This document shows, in pieces, positions 1 through 6,139 of a stretch of DNA of 8,432 bases (its first letter is position 1; each line of letters begins with the position of its first letter). Made by a program: the position numbers and the translations under genes. The stretch comes from Rickettsiales bacterium (GTDB taxonomy: Bacteria; Pseudomonadota; Alphaproteobacteria; Rickettsiales; UBA1997): positions 1-8,432 of the forward strand of contig CANNMN010000048.1 in the NCBI GenBank assembly GCA_947505885.1, written 5' to 3'. Below the pieces are notes generated by a model that searched no databases, was not told the DNA's origin, and saw only the letters and a program-made list of their open reading frames with translations.

Positions 1-855
1 GCTTCATTTCGTTCTTATTACCGAATTTTTTCTGGTGAAAAAACTTACATCCTAATGTTTGCGCCACCTACGCATGAAGATGTTAAGCCCTTCATAAAGA
101 TTGATGAATTTCTTGTCTCTCACAATTTTTTTGCGCCAAAAATTATCGCTGCTGATGTGAATGCGGGATTTTTATTGCTCGAAGATTTTGGTGATGAAAC
201 TTATAGCAGAGTGCTTACGCAAGATGTTACGAAAGAGTTAAATCTTTATGAAAAGGCCTGCGATGTTTTGCTCAATTTGCATAAATTACCTACTCCTGCT
301 GGCCTTTTTGAATATAACCACGCGCTTCTTTTTCGAGAAGTTTGGCTTTTTGTAGATTGGTATTTGCCGCTACAAAAACGCTCTTGGAGCTTGGCGCAAA
401 AGGCGGAATATAAGCTTCATTGGTTTAAACTTTTCGATCTAGTCAGCAAAGAAAATCAAGTTTTAGCTTTACGTGACTTTCATGCCGACAATTTAATGGT
501 AATCCCGAGTGGGGTTGGCTTACTTGATTTTCAAGATGCGGTGATTGGCTCCGCTGCTTACGATTTAGTTTCATTGCTGGAAGATGCCAGGCGCGATATT
601 AACGAAAAAACGCGACAGAAAATTCTTGAATATTACCTAGAAAAATCTGGTTGTGATGCCAAAGTTTTTCTGCGCGATTATTCGATTTTGTCACTGCAGC
701 GTAATGTCAAAATTCTTGGAATTTTTTCACAACTCTCGAAGCGCGATAACAAGCATCATTACTTAAGTTTAATTCCACGAGTCCTTCATTTTGTTGAGGT
801 GAGACTTGAGGATGAAATATTTTCTGAAATCAAAAAATTAATCAGCCATGAGTAA
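1..855 (+). CDS. amgK: AmgK-like N-acetylmuramate/N-acetylglucosamine kinase (phosphotransferase family), 5'-truncated by window edge
   Basis: This aminoglycoside-phosphotransferase-fold kinase resembles AmgK, which phosphorylates the anomeric carbon of MurNAc/GlcNAc in cytoplasmic cell-wall recycling. The frame is open from base 1 and reads ASFRSYYRIFSGEKTY before the ATG at 55. That matches the family's N-terminal 'DASFRRYFR' lobe, so the ATG at 55 (family 'MDAPP' region, here MFAPPTHEDVKPF) is internal. Visible are 284 codons; roughly 50 N-terminal residues are missing compared with usual lengths of about 330-350. The Brenner-type catalytic loop LRDFHADNL has its Asp at bases 487-489, and the metal-binding LLDFQDA has its Asp at 526-528, followed by the family-typical AYDLVSLLED. 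The stop overlaps the next gene by 8 bases. In other alphaproteobacteria and pseudomonads the partner gene is murU; the next gene here is not a nucleotidyltransferase. The fold is certain; sugar specificity is inferred from similarity. Confidence 0.85.
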   Translation, partial: ASFRSYYRIFSGEKTYILMFAPPTHEDVKPFIKIDEFLVSHNFFAPKIIAADVNAGFLLLEDFGDETYSRVLTQDVTKELNLYEKACDVLLNLHKLPTPAGLFEYNHALLFREVWLFVDWYLPLQKRSWSLAQKAEYKLHWFKLFDLVSKENQVLALRDFHADNLMVIPSGVGLLDFQDAVIGSAAYDLVSLLEDARRDINEKTRQKILEYYLEKSGCDAKVFLRDYSILSLQRNVKILGIFSQLSKRDNKHHYLSLIPRVLHFVEVRLEDEIFSEIKKLISHE

Positions 856-1318
856 AAAATTTGAAAATGTTTCGATGACTGAGGCGACTCCAGAAAACTT
901 AAAATTACTCACTGAAGTTTTTAAGCGAATCGAAGAAGAAACGGCTGAAACTGCAGAGATGATTTTTGATTATTTAGTCGACATCATGGATGATAAGATC
1001 ATGACTGGAGAGATTCCTGATCATCCGAATCCAAAAGTTAACGCTTATATTAAAATCCTTAATCGGCTATTTCGCTTCTCGCGGAAAAATTCAGCCAAGG
1101 GCGGCTTTAGAGTAATCAATCGCAAAACCGTTAAGGATTTAGATAAAAAAACTTACACCTTCTGCATGTGCTTCGATGGCGGCGTTTCTCTGGATGTTCT
1201 TTGCGAAATTGTTAATGCTGAAAATCAGGCGAGAACACCAACAGTATCTCCGGTAAGAGTGATGGTTAAGCAGGCATTTGGAGGAGCTAAAGCCGCTTCG
1301 CATTATCACGGCGCGTGA
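848..1318 (+). CDS. Uncharacterised 156-residue protein between amgK and yidD
   Basis: I do not recognise this family. The product is soluble, with no signal peptide or membrane segment. Residues 10-55 look helical and strongly acidic ([21 protein letters not shown]). A basic stretch follows at about 70-105 ([29 protein letters not shown]). Then comes a hydrophobic, cysteine-containing segment ([20 protein letters not shown]) and a Gly/Ala/His tail ([13 protein letters not shown]). It is likely a real gene: it fills the gap exactly, overlapping amgK by 8 bases at its start and yidD by 4 bases (GTGA) at its end. ATG 848 is the first in-frame start; a second Met lies at residue 10 (MTEATPENL). 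No Shine-Dalgarno sequence is visible, so translation may be coupled to amgK. The sequence shows no function. Its position suggests only cotranscription with an envelope-related operon. Confidence 0.8.
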   Translation: MSKKFENVSMTEATPENLKLLTEVFKRIEEETAETAEMIFDYLVDIMDDKIMTGEIPDHPNPKVNAYIKILNRLFRFSRKNSAKGGFRVINRKTVKDLDKKTYTFCMCFDGGVSLDVLCEIVNAENQARTPTVSPVRVMVKQAFGGAKAASHYHGA

Positions 1319-1530
1319 TAAAATTTTCTCTTCTCCTCATCAGATTTTACCAACTTCTTCTCTCTTTATTTCTTGGCTCTTGCAAATGTCGTTTTGCTCC
1401 GACTTGCTCCAATTACATGATGGAGGCGATTACAAAAAAAGGTCTATTCAAAGGTTTATTTCTTGGAGTGAAGCGAATTTTTAAATGTCATCCTTTTTCA
1501 AATAAAAGTGGTTTTGATCCAGTTAAATGA
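1315..1530 (+). CDS. yidD: Membrane protein insertion efficiency factor YidD
   Basis: YidD is a small inner-membrane-associated protein that assists YidC/Sec insertion of membrane proteins. The 71-residue product has the full family signature. There is an N-terminal amphipathic/hydrophobic segment (residues 3-21, [14 protein letters not shown]), then [17 protein letters not shown] with the conserved C25-R-F-x-P-T-C31-S-x-Y34, then [19 protein letters not shown] with C58-H-P-F, and a GFDPVK end. Length is normal for the family. It starts with GTG overlapping the previous stop (GTGA, 1315-1318) and its TGA overlaps the next ATG (ATGA, 1527-1530), so it is probably translated by coupling. In many bacteria yidD sits in rpmH-rnpA-yidD-yidC; here it lies between an unknown gene and two exported ankyrin proteins. 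The GTG start places the hydrophobic segment at the correct N-terminal position. Confidence 0.95.
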   Translation: MIKFSLLLIRFYQLLLSLFLGSCKCRFAPTCSNYMMEAITKKGLFKGLFLGVKRIFKCHPFSNKSGFDPVK

Positions 1531-2750
1531 TGTTAATTCGCCTCATTCTAATTCTAATTATTAGCTGCACTTTCGAGCGTTTTGCCTTTGCTGAAAATCA
1601 GACTCTAGATGAAATTAATGCTGATCTAAAAGCCAAGAAGGCAGAATTAGAGCCTTTTGATCAGGCCAAGGTAAAAGTTGATGTTGAATCGCTAGGTCTT
1701 GATGACGTTGATAAAAAAGAGGAGAAAAAATCCATCGAAGTGAAATCGCCGCCAACAGCACCTGTAGAGCAAAAAGCTCCTGAAGCTTTGTCTACAAAAG
1801 TTAAAGACGGCGTCGATTCAGAAAGAAAAATCGAGGAAGTAAAAAAGCTTGATGAAATTGAGGTCGAGCAATCAGCCATTAAATCTCCTCCTGCAATCGA
1901 TACCAAGAAGCCCAGCGATCAATACGTCAATGCGCAAAAGAAAAAAAACATGAAAAAGCGCTTGGAAATGGAGCGTCAAAAAAAAGGAAATGCCAAGAAG
2001 CAAAAAGATAAAATAGAAAAGTTTAAAAAGTTACGCGACCTCTATTTACTTGACTCAAATGAAGGCGATGCTGAAGAAAAAATTACGCCGCGTAAAAAAA
2101 ATTTAAATCCTTTTGCAAACGAAGAGATGCCGGCACTGCCGATTCTCAATCGTTACCGTAGTGGAGAAAATAATCATATTCCGATCATTTTAACTCCGAG
2201 AGAAAAGGTAGATCTTTTGTTTAAAGCGATTTCAACAAATAATGTTTCATTCTTTAATGACAGCTACAGAGGAGTTGAAAATCCTAATGTGCAAAATGCT
2301 TTTGGTGACACCATTCTGACTTATGCGATTTTGATGAGAAGATATTCGATAGTTGCCTCAATCATTGCTAAAGGTGCCGATGTGAACAGGTCAAATAAAC
2401 TTGGCTATACTCCAGTTAACATCGCGATTGAGTTGTTAGATTTTAAATTACTTGAAATGCTCGTGAACAATAAAGCCGATCTGAATTATCTCGATGCTTT
2501 TGGTCGTAGTTATTTAATGCATGCGGCGCGAGTTGGCTTTCTTCCTGCTGCAGATCTTTTTTTGTCTAATGGTATTGATGTAAATTTGATGGATAAAGAT
2601 GGCTTTACCGCTCTAGCAATTGCATATCGTCATAATAAAGAAGTGATTGTACAATATTTACTAAAACACGGCGCAAAAACTTGGATTGAAAAACCTTACG
2701 ATCCTAAAAATCAGTCTTTAATCCAAGAGTTAGAAAATCGCTGGAAATAG
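1527..2750 (+). CDS. Exported ankyrin-repeat protein with charged linker (ANK1)
   Basis: The 407-residue protein has a signal peptide at residues 1-22 ([14 protein letters not shown]...FAFA, probable cut before ENQ), so it should enter the periplasm or be secreted. Residues 23-200 are low-complexity, charged and Pro/Lys/Glu-rich, including two related segments containing KSPP (73-76 and 119-122). A strongly basic, helix-prone stretch lies at about 138-172 ([20 protein letters not shown]). The C-terminal domain at about 225-390 contains four recognisable ankyrin repeats plus a degenerate first one: [30 protein letters not shown] and [10 protein letters not shown], with GADVN, KADLN and GIDVN turns. 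The start overlaps the yidD stop as ATGA; the second codon is also ATG, so either could be used. Ankyrin repeats bind proteins, and the partner is unknown. It could be a periplasmic scaffold or a host-directed protein; the sequence does not decide. Confidence 0.88.
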   Translation: MMLIRLILILIISCTFERFAFAENQTLDEINADLKAKKAELEPFDQAKVKVDVESLGLDDVDKKEEKKSIEVKSPPTAPVEQKAPEALSTKVKDGVDSERKIEEVKKLDEIEVEQSAIKSPPAIDTKKPSDQYVNAQKKKNMKKRLEMERQKKGNAKKQKDKIEKFKKLRDLYLLDSNEGDAEEKITPRKKNLNPFANEEMPALPILNRYRSGENNHIPIILTPREKVDLLFKAISTNNVSFFNDSYRGVENPNVQNAFGDTILTYAILMRRYSIVASIIAKGADVNRSNKLGYTPVNIAIELLDFKLLEMLVNNKADLNYLDAFGRSYLMHAARVGFLPAADLFLSNGIDVNLMDKDGFTALAIAYRHNKEVIVQYLLKHGAKTWIEKPYDPKNQSLIQELENRWK

Positions 2751-2796
2751 ATTGGAAAAAAAAGCAGTCCTTCTTACAAGATTTAGTCATATTTTT

Positions 2797-2802
2797 TACA
2801 AT
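2797..2802 (+). promoter_or_regulatory. Possible sigma-70-type promoter for ANK2 (-10 box)
   Basis: TACAAT (5 of 6 match to TATAAT) lies 18 bases after CTTACA at 2773-2778 (4 of 6 match to TTGACA) and 21 bases before the ATG at 2824. It sits in the only clear gap of the left block. AT-rich DNA yields such matches by chance, so this is tentative. If real, ANK2 could be transcribed separately from the upstream chain, with a very short leader. Confidence 0.28.
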
Positions 2803-2823
2803 ATTTCGTCATACACAATTAAC

Positions 2824-4077
2824 ATGAGTCGTTACCTAAAATTATTCCTTGTTGCTATAGCTGGAACCTCTCTGCTGGCTAGTCCATCAATTCACGCACA
2901 AATTAAAAATATTTATAACTCTAGCGAAGAAGACGTTGCTGGAATTACTTCTTTGATGTCTGCAGTAATAAGTGGAGATATTGATGGCGTAAAGTTTTTT
3001 GCTAAATCTGGACCTGACTTAGTTAATCAAAAAAACATCGGCGGCGCAACTCCTCTGCTTTTGGCTTGTCGAGAAGGTAATTTAGAAATTGTTAAAATTT
3101 TAATTGATAATGGCGCTAATATTAACGTTACAGACAATGAAGGTTGGACGCCACTAATGCGTGCAGCTCTAGCTGGTAAAAAAGATGTAGTAGATCTTTT
3201 AATGACAAAAGATACACAAGCTGCTGCGATTAATTCGATTGGTGAATCGGCAATTTTTCACGCGACCTCATCTGATTGTAACGAGTGTTTGAGCTCGATA
3301 TTTAGGAAATTTAATTTCATTAAATTCATGGATATCAGTCTTTTAAAAAACCAGCTTACAGATTCATTTACGATCGCTAAGAATCACGACAACCAAGTTG
3401 CTCAAAATATCCTTGGTAGTTATCTCGATCGAGTTACCAAAGCTTCATCTTTAGCTTCTGGAGCAATTGATCAAGATAAGCAGGTATTGGCATCAGACTC
3501 CTCAAATGTAACGGAATTTGTTTTCAAAACTAATGGAAAAAAAGTTAAGACGACAAAAGTTGTAGATGCATCGCCTCTGTTTGAATCCAAAAAAAAACTC
3601 ACTGAAGAAGATCTTTCTCAGCAAGAAATTTTCGCTAAAAAATTTAAACTAATCATTGGTGCCGAAGGTAAGCTGGTTAATAAAAGTAAGAATAAAATTG
3701 CTGTAGTTAAGAGCGAGGAAAGCGAGGCGGAGTTCGTTCTAATTGAAAAAAATGCGAAAGATGTCGTCTTTGAAGTCGTAGAGGAAATTGCAGTTGTACA
3801 ATCAGCGCCAATTGGGAGCGAAATTTATAAATTTAATCGAGGTCCAGAAGGAAAATTAATCAAACGTAGAGCAATCAAAAAGCATATAGTTGCTGGGCGA
3901 CCAGCAAGTGATTCAACTGTGATTACAAAGAGTAAAATCTTAGAGCCTACCACTCCAACTTCCATCGTTACCGCCCCCGCAGCTGTTTCTGCTACAGCCC
4001 CAACTGTCATAGTAGCTCCTGCGGCTAAGCCGCAAGAGTCAGTCCCTCAATCTCCAGTCGCTCCTCAGTCTAAATAA
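2824..4077 (+). CDS. Exported ankyrin-repeat protein with repeat-bearing tail (ANK2)
   Basis: From the ATG at 2824 the product is 417 residues and starts with a clear signal peptide (MSRYLKLFLVAIAGTSLLAS, probable cut after SIHA at residue 25). The frame is open back to a TTG at 2752, but that start would place 24 non-signal residues ahead of the leader, so I chose 2824. About three and a half ankyrin repeats occupy residues 39-150: GITSLMSAV, GGATPLLLACREGNLEIVK, EGWTPLMRAALAGKKDVV, then a decayed GESAIFHATSS with a C-x-x-C pair (152, 155). The tail at 200-375 carries three copies of a degenerate motif (hydrophobic/Phe, then GxEGKLxxK-like) at about 230-247, 273-295 and 333-356. The last 42 residues are Ala/Pro/Thr/Val-rich (TAPAAVSATAPTVIVAPAAK). 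It is in tandem with ANK1 and probably a functional partner. Its 3' end overlaps the 3' end of the convergent pdxJ. The function is unknown. Confidence 0.87.
   Translation: MSRYLKLFLVAIAGTSLLASPSIHAQIKNIYNSSEEDVAGITSLMSAVISGDIDGVKFFAKSGPDLVNQKNIGGATPLLLACREGNLEIVKILIDNGANINVTDNEGWTPLMRAALAGKKDVVDLLMTKDTQAAAINSIGESAIFHATSSDCNECLSSIFRKFNFIKFMDISLLKNQLTDSFTIAKNHDNQVAQNILGSYLDRVTKASSLASGAIDQDKQVLASDSSNVTEFVFKTNGKKVKTTKVVDASPLFESKKKLTEEDLSQQEIFAKKFKLIIGAEGKLVNKSKNKIAVVKSEESEAEFVLIEKNAKDVVFEVVEEIAVVQSAPIGSEIYKFNRGPEGKLIKRRAIKKHIVAGRPASDSTVITKSKILEPTTPTSIVTAPAAVSATAPTVIVAPAAKPQESVPQSPVAPQSK
3511..3891 (+). repeat. Three degenerate copies of a ~20-residue motif in the ANK2 tail
   Basis: Three segments align by eye: EFVFKTNGKKVKTTKVV (from base 3514), KFKLIIGAEGKLVNKSK followed by NKIAVV (from about 3643), and IYKFNRGPEGKLIKRRAI followed by KKHIV (from 3826). 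Each has an aromatic/hydrophobic start, then G-x-(E)-G/K-K-(L/V)-(V/I)-x-K, and a basic stretch ending in two hydrophobic residues. Spacing is about 43 and 60 residues. Copies two and three share GxEGKL exactly; the first is weaker. This is a protein-level repeat, not a DNA tandem repeat. Confidence 0.5.
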
Positions 4078-4810
4078 TAGATTTCATCTTTTTGATCACC
4101 TTCGCAAGTCCGTCAAATATGGCTTCGCCGATGATAAAGTGACCAATATTAAGCTCGGTAATTTGCGGAATTTTTGCGATCATTGCCGCGGTTTTGTAAT
4201 CTAATCCGTGGCCGGCGTGACATTCTAAGTCTAGCTCATTAGCGAGTTTGGCACATTTTAAAATCTTCGAAAATTCCTTTTTTTGCGCCGCACTTTTTTT
4301 GTGACAAAATTCTCCGGTGTGTAATTCAACGATATCAGCACCGACTTTTTTTGCGGCTTTAATTTGCTCTTCATTAGCATCGACAAAAAGTGAAACTTTG
4401 ATTTTTGGAAGAGTTTTTGCGGCGTGAATTTTTTTAATCATTTCGCGCAAAATTTTTTCATTCTTGACGACATCGAGACCGCCTTCCGTTGTAACTTCCT
4501 GTCTTTTTTCAGGAACGATGCAAACCGCATTGGGCCTAGTTTTAAGAGCGATTGCCAGCATCTCTGCTGTGGCTGCCATTTCTAAGTTAATCGGCAGTTT
4601 AATTTCTTTTTTCAGTCTAACCAAATCTTCGTCGCGAATGTGGCGACGATCTTCTCGTAAGTGAATTGTGATTCCATCGGCACCAGATTTTTGTGCTAAA
4701 ATTGCTGCAACAACTGGATCGGGGTGGATGCCACCACGCGCATTTCTTATGGTTGCAACGTGGTCAATGTTAACTCCTAATCTGATTTTATTTTGAATTT
4801 TTCTTTTCAT
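4070..4810 (-). CDS. pdxJ: Pyridoxine 5'-phosphate synthase PdxJ
   Basis: PdxJ condenses 1-deoxy-D-xylulose 5-phosphate with 3-amino-2-oxopropyl phosphate to give pyridoxine 5'-phosphate, the ring-closing step of DXP-dependent vitamin B6 synthesis in the cytoplasm. The 246-residue product spans the full TIM barrel (E. coli about 243). Family motifs in order: LGVNIDHVATIRNARGG (11-27), HLREDRRHIRDED with catalytic-type His50, NLEMA with Glu77, VPEKRQEVTTEGGLDV (99-114), IVELHTGEF (160-168), CHAGHGLDY with His201, and the phosphate-binding ELNIGHFIIGEA (219-230). H50, E77 and H201 correspond to the known catalytic His/Glu/His set. The start at 4810 lies 23 bases inside the end of the upstream MFS gene, suggesting cotranscription; no other Met precedes the barrel. 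The 3' end overlaps ANK2 by 8 bases in convergent orientation. Confidence 0.97.
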   Translation of the reverse strand: MKRKIQNKIRLGVNIDHVATIRNARGGIHPDPVVAAILAQKSGADGITIHLREDRRHIRDEDLVRLKKEIKLPINLEMAATAEMLAIALKTRPNAVCIVPEKRQEVTTEGGLDVVKNEKILREMIKKIHAAKTLPKIKVSLFVDANEEQIKAAKKVGADIVELHTGEFCHKKSAAQKKEFSKILKCAKLANELDLECHAGHGLDYKTAAMIAKIPQITELNIGHFIIGEAIFDGLAKVIKKMKSII

Positions 4811-5930
4811 AGATGACTAAAAAAGTGAGGTAAGAAATGCAGCACAAAACGATTGTAATTGGAAAGCCAACAGAGCCAAAGAGATTGAATAAAAGCCCAC
4901 CAACTAAGCTTCCGCACATTGCGCCAATTGATCCGATTAATTGAAAAGTTGCATTAGCGGCAACTAATTTTTCTTGCGGATAATCATCGTTACAAACTTT
5001 GAAAACTGAGATAAAAATGCAGGCGATAAATATTCCAAAAATAAAATAAATGCTGAGCAAAAAGAGATAAGAGTGGAAAAAAATTACCATCAAGAAACAA
5101 CAGAGACAGCCTAAAAATCCAAAATTAATTAGTTGATAAGGAGTCCATTTTATTAAAAGAAATCCCACAGCAGGATCGATGAATCCACTAGCCATGTAAG
5201 CAGTAATTAAGAGACCGGAGGCCTCGTAAGAAAATCCAGTTTTTACTCCAAAAATTACGCTAAAGGCGACAAGAAAGTAAGATTGAAAATCAAGAAAAAA
5301 TCTTCCCAAAAAAACTCGGGGATTTTTTTTAAAAAATTCTTTTAAAGCGATTCTTTCTGACTCTAATTTTGGTTGAGGTGCATTGTTCAGAGGTTTTAGA
5401 CAGAAGAAGGAAAGAGCGGCCAAGGTTGCAGAAATTGCAAATGATAAATAATGATCAGCGCCACTAAACTTTACTATTACTGGCCCAAGTGCAATACCAG
5501 CACAAATCAACATGCTAAAAATTCCAAGCACTATACCACGCTGATCATTTCTTAGAAGCATGTTAAGCCATGATTGGCGGGTGATTACGTATATGAACCA
5601 CATCGCGCCCATCAAAAATGCGAGAGCACCCCAGAGATAAAAATTTTGGTAGAAATATATTATTAGAATAATGGCGGCGTAAGTGAAGCATGCTAAGCGC
5701 AGAACTTTCATCATTGTCAGTCGCGCTACAATTTTACTCAAAAAGAACGACATTAAAATTCCACCAAAGGCATCCAAGGTGAAGGAAAATCCAATATCTG
5801 TAGCACTGACCCCGTTCTTGTTGAGAATGGTGGGAAAGGTAACTAAATTAATTCCCATCGCTATCGCAAAAAGCAGAACGCTGAGAAATAAAAAATTAAG
5901 CTCGCGTGAAAATTTAAAGTTTTGCAGCAT
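4788..5930 (-). CDS. MFS transporter, 12 predicted membrane helices, substrate unknown
   Basis: The 380-residue, very hydrophobic protein has twelve likely transmembrane segments, at about 12-32, 46-66, 74-93, 96-116, 133-153, 160-178, 210-230, 236-258, 268-286, 288-311, 325-348 and 354-374. A charged central loop (about 181-205) separates the two six-helix halves, as in the major facilitator superfamily. Family-like features include a basic loop between helices 2 and 3 (SKIVARLTMMKVLR), a conserved-looking helix-5 region (RGIVLGIFSMLICAGIALGP), and a C-terminal LVAANATFQLIGSIGAMCGS that recalls YcaD-like MFS proteins. That resemblance is from memory and weak. The gene is the first of a two-gene unit with pdxJ (23-base overlap), and its start at 5930 faces the dxs spacer. 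The sequence does not show the substrate; transport of a B6 vitamer or precursor would be a guess from position only. Confidence 0.88.
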   Translation of the reverse strand: MLQNFKFSRELNFLFLSVLLFAIAMGINLVTFPTILNKNGVSATDIGFSFTLDAFGGILMSFFLSKIVARLTMMKVLRLACFTYAAIILIIYFYQNFYLWGALAFLMGAMWFIYVITRQSWLNMLLRNDQRGIVLGIFSMLICAGIALGPVIVKFSGADHYLSFAISATLAALSFFCLKPLNNAPQPKLESERIALKEFFKKNPRVFLGRFFLDFQSYFLVAFSVIFGVKTGFSYEASGLLITAYMASGFIDPAVGFLLIKWTPYQLINFGFLGCLCCFLMVIFFHSYLFLLSIYFIFGIFIACIFISVFKVCNDDYPQEKLVAANATFQLIGSIGAMCGSLVGGLLFNLFGSVGFPITIVLCCISYLTFLVIYEKKNSK

Positions 5931-6139
5931 TTTTGATTTTTACTTAAAAAAATTATTTTTTATGAAGTTGTAAATTACCCAATGCTTTGCGCCTGTGTCA
6001 TTTGTGATTTTTGATTGGCGATTTACTCTCGTTAATGTTCGTCACTTTGAGCACAGCGAAGAAATCTAAAATTTATATTTTAAATAGATTGCTTCGTTGT
6101 AGTCGTAATAACGAGCTATAAATCTTAAATCCCAAACTA
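5931..6139. other. Divergent intergenic spacer between MFS-pdxJ and dxs
   Basis: These 209 bases hold no convincing gene. The left part (5931-5990) is A/T-rich and must carry the promoter for the MFS-pdxJ unit; I could not find a well-spaced -35/-10 pair there. The right part holds the large inverted repeat at 6040-6113. Between its end and the dxs ATG are 26 bases containing TATAAAT (6117-6123), a possible -10 box for dxs without a good -35 at the correct distance. No Shine-Dalgarno-like purine run precedes either start codon. Confidence 0.6.
6040..6113. repeat. Imperfect palindromic element (28-base arms, 18-base A/T loop)
   Basis: The left arm (6040-6067, CGTCACTTTGAGCACAGCGA and on to AATCT) and the right arm (6086-6113, AGATTGCTTCGTTGTAGTCG and on to AACG) are inverted copies matching at 20 of 28 positions by hand alignment. 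Two of the mismatches allow G-U pairing. The 18-base loop at 6068-6085 is all A/T and can fold further (AAAAT/ATTTT). The pattern GTCAnTnnGAGCACAGCGAAGnAATCT resembles dispersed palindromes I recall from Rickettsiales and other AT-rich genomes. It appears once in this window, so its repeat status genome-wide is not shown here. It lies just upstream of dxs and may be transcribed into a long hairpin. Confidence 0.7.

Noticed and set aside
1278..1484. 68-residue + strand reading frame overlapping the unknown gene and yidD
   Set aside because: It lies out of frame over yidD, which carries the full family signature; the translation has no recognisable features.
1661..1906. Ser/Thr-rich reading frame antisense to ANK1
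   Set aside because: Its Ser/Phe/Thr-rich composition is what the reverse strand of a Lys/Glu-rich coding region gives; no independent start signal.
1527..4077. Ankyrin pair as a toxin-antitoxin or anti-phage system
   Set aside because: Both proteins have Sec-type signal peptides and neither has a visible catalytic or nuclease domain; nothing in the neighbourhood supports a defence role.
5683..5973. 96-residue + strand reading frame antisense to the start of the MFS gene
   Set aside because: It overlaps a strongly supported 12-helix protein, and its Lys-rich sequence shows no family likeness.
6117..6123. TATAAAT as a dxs promoter -10 box
   Set aside because: No acceptable -35 at 16-18 bases; nearby TTGTAG (6097-6102) is only 14 bases away. 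Mentioned in the spacer entry but not called.
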